This document shows positions 1-4,133 of a DNA stretch of 6,616 nucleotides, one piece after another. Numbering within the stretch: the stretch's first letter is position 1; every line of letters begins with the position of its first letter. Source of the stretch: Planctomicrobium sp. (GTDB taxonomy: Bacteria; Planctomycetota; Planctomycetia; Planctomycetales; Planctomycetaceae); contig JABJMI010000064.1 in the NCBI GenBank assembly GCA_018659505.1, positions 1-6,616 on the forward strand, read 5' to 3'. Made by a program: the position numbers and the translations under genes. The notes under the pieces are model-generated. The model did no database searches, was not told the DNA's origin, and worked only from the letters and a program-made list of their open reading frames with translations.

Positions 1-1
1 T

Positions 2-499
2 TATCCACACCGTTCAAACGAAATGAATCCGCCAAATTCATTCCGCGATACTGCTAATGACGGTAGTCACTCGTTCATGGTTTACGATCCTGTCGCTTAC
101 ATCGATCTTGTTTTCGGTGCTGCTGATATCGATCAGGATGGAACTCCAGACACGATTGCTGGCAACGGTAACGCAGCGACAAGTGGAACCGGTGGAATTG
201 GTAATGGTGATCAAATTCGCTTCCTCACATCTGGAGCAACGACTACCAATGTCATTACCACAGATGGTGTTTATAACAACGCTGACCCGATTAAGCCTAA
301 CACACGTACCGTTCGTCTAGCAGGTCTCGTGCAAGCAGCCGTTTTCGGAGCGGGAACCACCGGAATGTCTGCTGACGACGAAACGATTAACGACTTCTTC
401 CAGAACGGAGTGCAACAGAATCTTGATTCGATCTTCGACAACCAATGGATTCAAGTTAATCCATTCATGCCAATCGAAGTCATGGGAGAATCTTACTAA
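2..499 (+). CDS. C-terminal part of an unrecognised protein with a calcium-loop-like motif (5' end outside window)
   Basis: The reading frame is open from the first full codon of the window (position 2) to TAA at 497-499. The first ATG (23-25) has no ribosome binding site before it, so I read this as the last ~165 residues of a longer gene entering from the left, not a complete small gene. I do not recognise the family. Visible features are an Asp-rich loop DIDQDGTPD at nucleotides 125-151, matching the D-x-D-x-D-G-x-x-D pattern of EF-hand, dockerin and thrombospondin-3 calcium sites; a following Gly/Asn/Thr-rich stretch; and an acidic tail ending in IEVMGESY. There is no cysteine and no obvious membrane helix. 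This composition suits a secreted or surface protein, or the globular part of a pilin-like protein, but that is inference. It is followed by its own terminator and converges on fhcA. Confidence 0.6.
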   Translation, partial: YPHRSNEMNPPNSFRDTANDGSHSFMVYDPVAYIDLVFGAADIDQDGTPDTIAGNGNAATSGTGGIGNGDQIRFLTSGATTTNVITTDGVYNNADPIKPNTRTVRLAGLVQAAVFGAGTTGMSADDETINDFFQNGVQQNLDSIFDNQWIQVNPFMPIEVMGESY

Positions 500-542
500 C
501 ACCTGTTTCTGCAGCGACATAGCTGCTTGACAACTTCAATGA

Positions 543-576
543 GTCGAGTGCAACATTGGTTGCACTCGACTTTTTT
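543..576 (+). terminator. Rho-independent terminator of the left-edge gene
   Basis: A perfect 12-bp inverted repeat (543-554 with 559-570) encloses a 4-nt loop (ATTG) and runs straight into six T residues (571-576). It lies 43 bp after the stop codon at 499. The T tract is only on the plus-strand side, so it terminates the left-edge gene. On the minus strand the hairpin lacks a U tract, so fhcA, whose stop is at 593-595, would not be stopped here by the usual mechanism. Confidence 0.93.
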
Positions 577-592
577 AATGGGAGAAAGGCAA

Positions 593-2254
593 TCAAGGTT
601 GTTTCATGCAGTCGATGACTTTGTTTTCATGCAAGTATGAGATGTCAACGGGGTAGTTTCGGAAACGGATCGTGTAGTTGTTTTCGAACCATTCCTGGAT
701 GTCGGGAATGACACCTTCATCGAATTCTGGATTGACGTGAAGGAGTGTTCCTTCCGAGTCGCTGCGGAGGTCGCAGTCATCAACAATGAGTTCACCACGT
801 CGAACCACGTAGCGCGGCATTTCGAACATTCGTTGCAGGTCGTCTTCTGGTTGATAGATGGTGACGTCTCCATCTGCACCGACTCCTAGATGTCCCTTAT
901 GTTTCAAGCCTAACATGCGCGCTGGCGCTGCGCGTGTGATAATCGCGACTTCGTAGAGCGTGTATTCGCGGTCGATTTCTCCGAGAGTACAATTCTCTCG
1001 AACTGATGGAGGAACTCGCTTGAGAACTTCTTCCCGACGAGAGCGTTCCATTAGCAGTGCAATGATTTCTGGGTAGGCGAGGAATGAGCCACCATTGGGG
1101 TGATCGGTGCTCATGGCAACTCTCCAAGGATCATCAATCAACAAATACCACTCTAGTCCGATCGCCCATTGCAGTGCGTGGACCATTGACTTGTCTTTGT
1201 ACTCGATGGGAACGATTCCGCAGCCAGCTTCCATCTCGGTATCTGAGCTGAACCATTTCGCACCAAAGACGTTGTGCAGGAAGTATCCGAGTGGACCATC
1301 GCCTGTCATCGAGGTTGTTTTTCCGAACATCACCTGTCCAACATCGACGGAGATATTTTCGTGGTTGTTCACGTATTCAACAAGCTCAGGGACTTTGGAG
1401 CAGAACGTCCCCTGGTCATCAGCGTCTCCACCATAGGAATGGAACTGAATGTGCGTGATATGACCTCGTTGACCTTCGAGAGCCTTCATCGTTTCGAGAG
1501 TCGTTTTATAATTCCCCGGGATACCTAGATTGTTGCAATGAATGTGGACCGGATGAGGCAGTCCGATTTCGTTGGCAGTTTTGGCGATGCCATGTATTAA
1601 TTGTCTTGGAGTGACGTTGAAGTTACCGACTTCGGAGTCAATAGAATTAACGTTTCCTCCACCTTCTTTCCAGACCTCGACTCCACCAGGATTGACGATC
1701 TTGGCTGCGTAGCCTTTTGCTGCACCTAGTAACCAAGACATATATGCTTTTAGTTTCTCGTCTTCCCCAGCAGCGATTTGTCTCATCACATAATGATTAT
1801 TCCCCATCAAGACGAAGAATCCTTTATCGATGATGGGGGTATCGTGGAATTCTTCATGTACATGTCGGGCAGCGAGCGGAGGAACAGCTGCATCGAAGGC
1901 AGTTGTGTAACCTAGCCCGGCGTAGAGATAACCAGTTGCAAATGTGCTGGGAACGCTGCCTGTTGTGCCGGAACGAGTGAATTTTGTCCGTTTAATTTTA
2001 GGTGCATCGCGTTTGTCTTCAGGACGCATCTTACGAGCGGCGTTAACCTTTGGTCCAGCGATATGGCAGTGCATATCGACTCCACCAGGCATAACAACCA
2101 TGCCTGTTGCATCGATTTCACGATCTGGTCGCACATCAGCAGCGAGTGGCTTGTCGATAACAAGACCATCTTGAATCCAGAGATCCTGAACATTTCCATT
2201 TACACCGTTCTTAGGATCGTAAACACGACCCCCAGTTATCTTCAGCAATGGCAT
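593..2254 (-). CDS. fhcA: Formyltransferase/hydrolase complex subunit A (formylmethanofuran dehydrogenase subunit A-type amidohydrolase)
   Basis: This is the metal-dependent hydrolase subunit of the cytoplasmic Fhc complex, which with the formyltransferase FhcD releases formate from formyl-tetrahydromethanopterin through a formyl-methylofuran intermediate. The pathway serves formaldehyde oxidation and detoxification. Numbered from the chosen start (553 residues, close to the family length), it shows GGRVYDP (8-14), the amidohydrolase HxH pair in VDMHCHIAGP (H62, H64), AKIVNPGG with candidate carboxylated lysine K185, HIHCNNLG (H237, H239), HIQFHSYGG (H268, H272) and STDHPNGG with the conserved Asp D384. 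The binuclear-zinc assignment rests on homology to archaeal FwdA/FmdA. The frame extends up to a TTG at 2296, but the family N-terminus begins at MPLLKITGG, so I chose the ATG at 2254; the ribosome binding site there is weak. No fhcB, fhcC or fhcD is adjacent. The gene looks intact and is transcribed separately from the upstream sigma factor. Confidence 0.96.
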   Translation of the reverse strand: MPLLKITGGRVYDPKNGVNGNVQDLWIQDGLVIDKPLAADVRPDREIDATGMVVMPGGVDMHCHIAGPKVNAARKMRPEDKRDAPKIKRTKFTRSGTTGSVPSTFATGYLYAGLGYTTAFDAAVPPLAARHVHEEFHDTPIIDKGFFVLMGNNHYVMRQIAAGEDEKLKAYMSWLLGAAKGYAAKIVNPGGVEVWKEGGGNVNSIDSEVGNFNVTPRQLIHGIAKTANEIGLPHPVHIHCNNLGIPGNYKTTLETMKALEGQRGHITHIQFHSYGGDADDQGTFCSKVPELVEYVNNHENISVDVGQVMFGKTTSMTGDGPLGYFLHNVFGAKWFSSDTEMEAGCGIVPIEYKDKSMVHALQWAIGLEWYLLIDDPWRVAMSTDHPNGGSFLAYPEIIALLMERSRREEVLKRVPPSVRENCTLGEIDREYTLYEVAIITRAAPARMLGLKHKGHLGVGADGDVTIYQPEDDLQRMFEMPRYVVRRGELIVDDCDLRSDSEGTLLHVNPEFDEGVIPDIQEWFENNYTIRFRNYPVDISYLHENKVIDCMKQP

Positions 2255-2307
2255 ATTGTCTTCAGCCTGCTCTTTTGATGACAAAATAAGAATCAAATCC
2301 AGGTAGA

Positions 2308-2316
2308 ATCATAGCA
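2308..2316 (-). promoter_or_regulatory. Candidate extended -10 promoter of fhcA
   Basis: On the minus strand these bases read TGCTATGAT, a TGn extended -10 element with five of six matches to TATAAT. No good -35 sits at 16-18 bp, which is tolerated for extended -10 promoters. Transcription would start near 2300, giving a leader of about 45 nt before the ATG at 2254. It lies between the sigma-factor terminator and fhcA, where a promoter is needed. The rest of the 2255-2385 gap holds only a run of three GTAG words (2365-2379) of unknown meaning. Motif match only. Confidence 0.35.
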
Positions 2317-2385
2317 GGCGTGATTTTTGAACGCAGCTATAAAGCAAAATCAATTTCTACTTCAGTAGCAGTAGTGTAGTAATAC

Positions 2386-2415
2386 AAAAAACTCCCCCGT
2401 GTTTGGAGGAGTTTT
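2386..2415 (-). terminator. Rho-independent terminator of the sigma factor gene
   Basis: Read on the minus strand, a stem formed by 2405-2415 and 2388-2398 (10 of 11 pairs, one mismatch, 6-nt loop) ends in a run of six T residues (2391-2386, four of which also close the stem). It lies 34 bp beyond the sigma factor stop codon at 2449. The plus-strand side ends in only four T residues, so the minus direction is favoured. It separates the sigma factor from fhcA. Confidence 0.85.
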
Positions 2416-2448
2416 CTGCAGGCATGGTCGAAAATCGAGAAGATGTTT

Positions 2449-3336
2449 TCAAAAGGATGGATCTAATCGAAGTTTCATCTGAATTGCCAAATCCTGAAGT
2501 TTTTCGATTGCTCTCATCTGTAATTGACGGACTCTCTCTTTGCTGAGACCAACTTTCTCTGCGACCACTTTGAGAGTTTCAGATGATTCTTCTTCGTTGA
2601 GACCGAATCGTTCGCGAATAATGACGGTCTCACGATCATCCAGGCAATCGGGAAATCGTTCGATCAAAGAATTTGCGACTTTATAATCGAGTGGATTCTC
2701 TGATTCGATATTAGGAATGATGTCTGCGAGTAACTCAGTCGAAGTGGCGATCTCACGTTTTCTCTTTTTCTGCTTCCTTTGCAAAAATCTGTAGTAATGT
2801 CTCTGAATCGCGTGTGTCGCATAAGTGCTGAAACGAAATCCCCTACTATAATCGAACTTATCGACGGCATTGATCAGAGTCATATTCCCCTCGCTGATCA
2901 GATCTTCGGATTCATTCAAGGAATTTGAAAACCGATGAGCGATCGATACGACCAATCTCGTATTCGCTTCAACAATCATCGAGCGGGTCGAATAAATCTC
3001 ACTGTGCAAAGCCTCAATTCGTTCAATTTGCTTGCAGGTTGCTCGCAGAGGGATCAGTTTGGTGCATGCCTCGTTCAACTGGAATTTGAGATAGTTCATC
3101 TTTTTAAAGAGCCATCTTTCTCCGTCAGACGTCAATAACGGACTTCCTAACATTCCGTGACCGGTTGCTGAATCTGAACCTTTCGATCCCTCAAATAGTG
3201 CATCTGGTGACGCATTTTTAAGCTTATTCTGGCTCAAATTTGTAAATTCTTCTGAGGAAATATACTTCATATCCAGCTTTTTAAGCTGCATGGCTCGTTG
3301 GTGATAGCGACTTTGTTGCTTGGTGCTCGTTTTCAT
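2449..3336 (-). CDS. Sigma-70 family RNA polymerase sigma factor, planctomycete type
   Basis: This 295-residue protein directs RNA polymerase to a promoter set. Residues 1-65 are a poorly conserved basic lead. Residues 69-88 (containing [10 protein letters not shown]) match the segment that precedes region 2 in planctomycete sigma factors. Region 2 spans about 120-195: [14 protein letters not shown] (2.1), [20 protein letters not shown] (2.2, core binding) and [19 protein letters not shown] (2.3-2.4). A very basic run [10 protein letters not shown] (186-195) follows. Region 3 is reduced to a short linker. Region 4 is about 228-284, with ERFGLNEEE and a helix-turn-helix at 254-280 ([20 protein letters not shown]). 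The region 2.3 tryptophan pair that opens the -10 element in housekeeping factors is absent: H175 and A176 occupy those sites. The ATG at 3336 has only a weak GAGTGG ahead of it; Met16 is an alternative. It is probably an alternative rather than the main vegetative factor. It is divergent from the DksA-like gene. Confidence 0.94.
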   Translation of the reverse strand: MKTSTKQQSRYHQRAMQLKKLDMKYISSEEFTNLSQNKLKNASPDALFEGSKGSDSATGHGMLGSPLLTSDGERWLFKKMNYLKFQLNEACTKLIPLRATCKQIERIEALHSEIYSTRSMIVEANTRLVVSIAHRFSNSLNESEDLISEGNMTLINAVDKFDYSRGFRFSTYATHAIQRHYYRFLQRKQKKRKREIATSTELLADIIPNIESENPLDYKVANSLIERFPDCLDDRETVIIRERFGLNEEESSETLKVVAEKVGLSKERVRQLQMRAIEKLQDLAIQMKLRLDPSF

Positions 3337-3431
3337 CCATCCACTCGATTTTTCTATGAGTCATCTCTAATGAAAATATAAAAACACTCAATTCGTTCGT
3401 CTTAGCGTACGTGAATCCGTAAATAAACAGA

Positions 3432-3461
3432 ATTATTAACCAAATCGATCATTCTTGTAAA
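3432..3461 (-). promoter_or_regulatory. Candidate promoter of the sigma factor gene
   Basis: On the minus strand TTTACA (3461-3456) and AATAAT (3437-3432) are separated by 18 bp; each box matches the sigma-70 consensus at five of six positions. Transcription would start near 3425, leaving a leader of roughly 90 nt before the ATG at 3336. The surrounding region is very AT-rich, so chance matches are likely. Motif evidence only. Confidence 0.4.
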
Positions 3462-3522
3462 AATAATTGGCAGTCGATTAATTAGTGTTTAAGATCAGGT
3501 TTAGCGAAACTTGACCCTATGG

Positions 3523-3551
3523 TTGAAAAACAGTTGAAATCTCGGAATAAT
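3523..3551 (+). promoter_or_regulatory. Candidate promoter of the DksA-like gene
   Basis: TTGAAA (3523-3528) and AATAAT (3546-3551) are separated by exactly 17 bp, and each differs from the sigma-70 consensus at one position. The predicted start near 3558 gives a leader of about 40 nt containing the ribosome binding site. The heptamer GTTGAAA occurs at 3522-3528 and again at 3533-3539, one helical turn apart and overlapping the -35, which could be a regulator site or chance. Confidence 0.55.
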
Positions 3552-3586
3552 TATCAATCTCCAATCTAGATTCCCGCCTAACTAAT

Positions 3587-3590
3587 AGGA
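3587..3590 (+). promoter_or_regulatory. Ribosome binding site of the DksA-like gene
   Basis: AGGA lies 8 nt before the ATG at 3599, which fixes that start codon. No other in-frame start upstream has such a site. Confidence 0.7.
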
Positions 3591-3598
3591 TCACACTG

Positions 3599-3988
3599 AT
3601 GCTGAAGAAGAAAGATTTAGATCAGTTCAAAGCACTCCTCCTGGAGCTAGCTGCCCGACTCAGAGGAGACGTCAAGACGCTCTCTTCCGGGGCATTAGGA
3701 ACTGGATCTGATTCACGGACACCCACGCACATGGCGGAGCTGGGCACAGAGACTTATGAACAAGATTTCTCACTTCGTGTCATGGAAAGTGACCAGGAAG
3801 TTATTCTCGAGATCAAAGCAGCCTTACAACGCATCGAAGATGGAACTTATGGTGTCTGCGAAGGTTGCGAAGAAGCAGGACGCCCACCTTCAAAACGTGG
3901 GATTCCCAAGACTCGTCTAAAAGTGATTCCACACGCCCGCTATTGCGTCTCGTGTGCAGAAAAGCTTGAGCGGCAGTTTAGCTACTAA
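3599..3988 (+). CDS. DksA/TraR-family zinc-finger protein
   Basis: This 129-residue protein belongs to the family that enters the secondary channel of RNA polymerase and tunes transcription, in some members together with ppGpp. Residues 1-30 form an amphipathic helix (KKKDLDQFKALLLELAARL) and residues 50-82 a second helix ending in the family signature ALQRIEDGTYGVC, together giving the coiled-coil hairpin. The C-terminal zinc finger uses C87-x2-C90 and C116-x2-C119, spaced 26 residues apart as usual. A short C-terminal helix follows (AEKLERQF). The tip between the helices (around MAELGTETYEQD, 45-56) does not contain the classical DxxDxA motif of E. coli DksA and looks more like the Gram-positive YteA-type variants, so ppGpp-dependent DksA activity should not be assumed. 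It has its own promoter, ribosome binding site and terminator, so it is probably monocistronic, and it is divergent from the sigma factor gene. Confidence 0.93.
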   Translation: MLKKKDLDQFKALLLELAARLRGDVKTLSSGALGTGSDSRTPTHMAELGTETYEQDFSLRVMESDQEVILEIKAALQRIEDGTYGVCEGCEEAGRPPSKRGIPKTRLKVIPHARYCVSCAEKLERQFSY

Positions 3989-4015
3989 ATAAGTTGAATT
4001 TTTCAACAATTTCAT

Positions 4016-4052
4016 GAACGGTCGGAAGTCAAACTTCCGACCGTTCTTTTTT
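4016..4052 (+). terminator. Rho-independent terminator of the DksA-like gene
   Basis: A perfect 14-bp stem (4016-4029 with 4033-4046), a 3-nt loop (CAA) and six T residues (4047-4052) lie 28 bp after the stop codon at 3988. It should uncouple this gene from the downstream ATPase gene. A smaller hairpin (GTTGAA and TTCAAC, 3993-4007) lies just before it and adds little. Confidence 0.95.
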
Positions 4053-4100
4053 GATAGGTTGATACTGAGACTCTTTCACCGTTTCTAATCAATAGGCATT

Positions 4101-4106
4101 TATAAA
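4101..4106 (+). promoter_or_regulatory. Possible -10 box for the FtsK-like gene
   Basis: TATAAA matches the -10 consensus at five of six positions. It would start transcription near 4112, leaving about 20 nt that still includes the ribosome binding site. No convincing -35 is seen 16-18 bp upstream. The gene needs a promoter here because a strong terminator ends at 4052. Confidence 0.25.
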
Positions 4107-4117
4107 GAATGAATATT

Positions 4118-4123
4118 GAGGAG
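4118..4123 (+). promoter_or_regulatory. Ribosome binding site of the FtsK-like gene
   Basis: GAGGAG lies 10 nt before the ATG at 4134 and supports that start, which opens a frame without a stop to the right edge of the window. Confidence 0.75.
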
Positions 4124-4133
4124 AAACATCTCT

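Noticed and set aside
317..520. Minus-strand open frame opposite the left-edge gene
   Set aside because: It overlaps a longer plus-strand frame that runs off the window edge and has a matching terminator; the minus frame has neither a promoter nor a family signal.
511..526. Small inverted repeat GCAGC...GCTGC after the left-edge gene
   Set aside because: A 5-bp stem without a T tract, next to a much stronger terminator; likely chance.
1107..1436. Plus-strand open frame of 109 codons opposite fhcA
   Set aside because: It is a shadow of the strongly conserved fhcA frame, with no recognisable domain.
2255..2296. Longer fhcA frame starting at TTG 2296 (14 extra residues)
   Set aside because: The extension has no ribosome binding site and no family resemblance; the conserved N-terminus starts at the ATG at 2254.
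3993..4007. Hairpin GTTGAA-TTT-TTCAAC after the DksA-like gene
   Set aside because: A weak AT-rich 6-bp stem without a T tract; the real terminator follows immediately.
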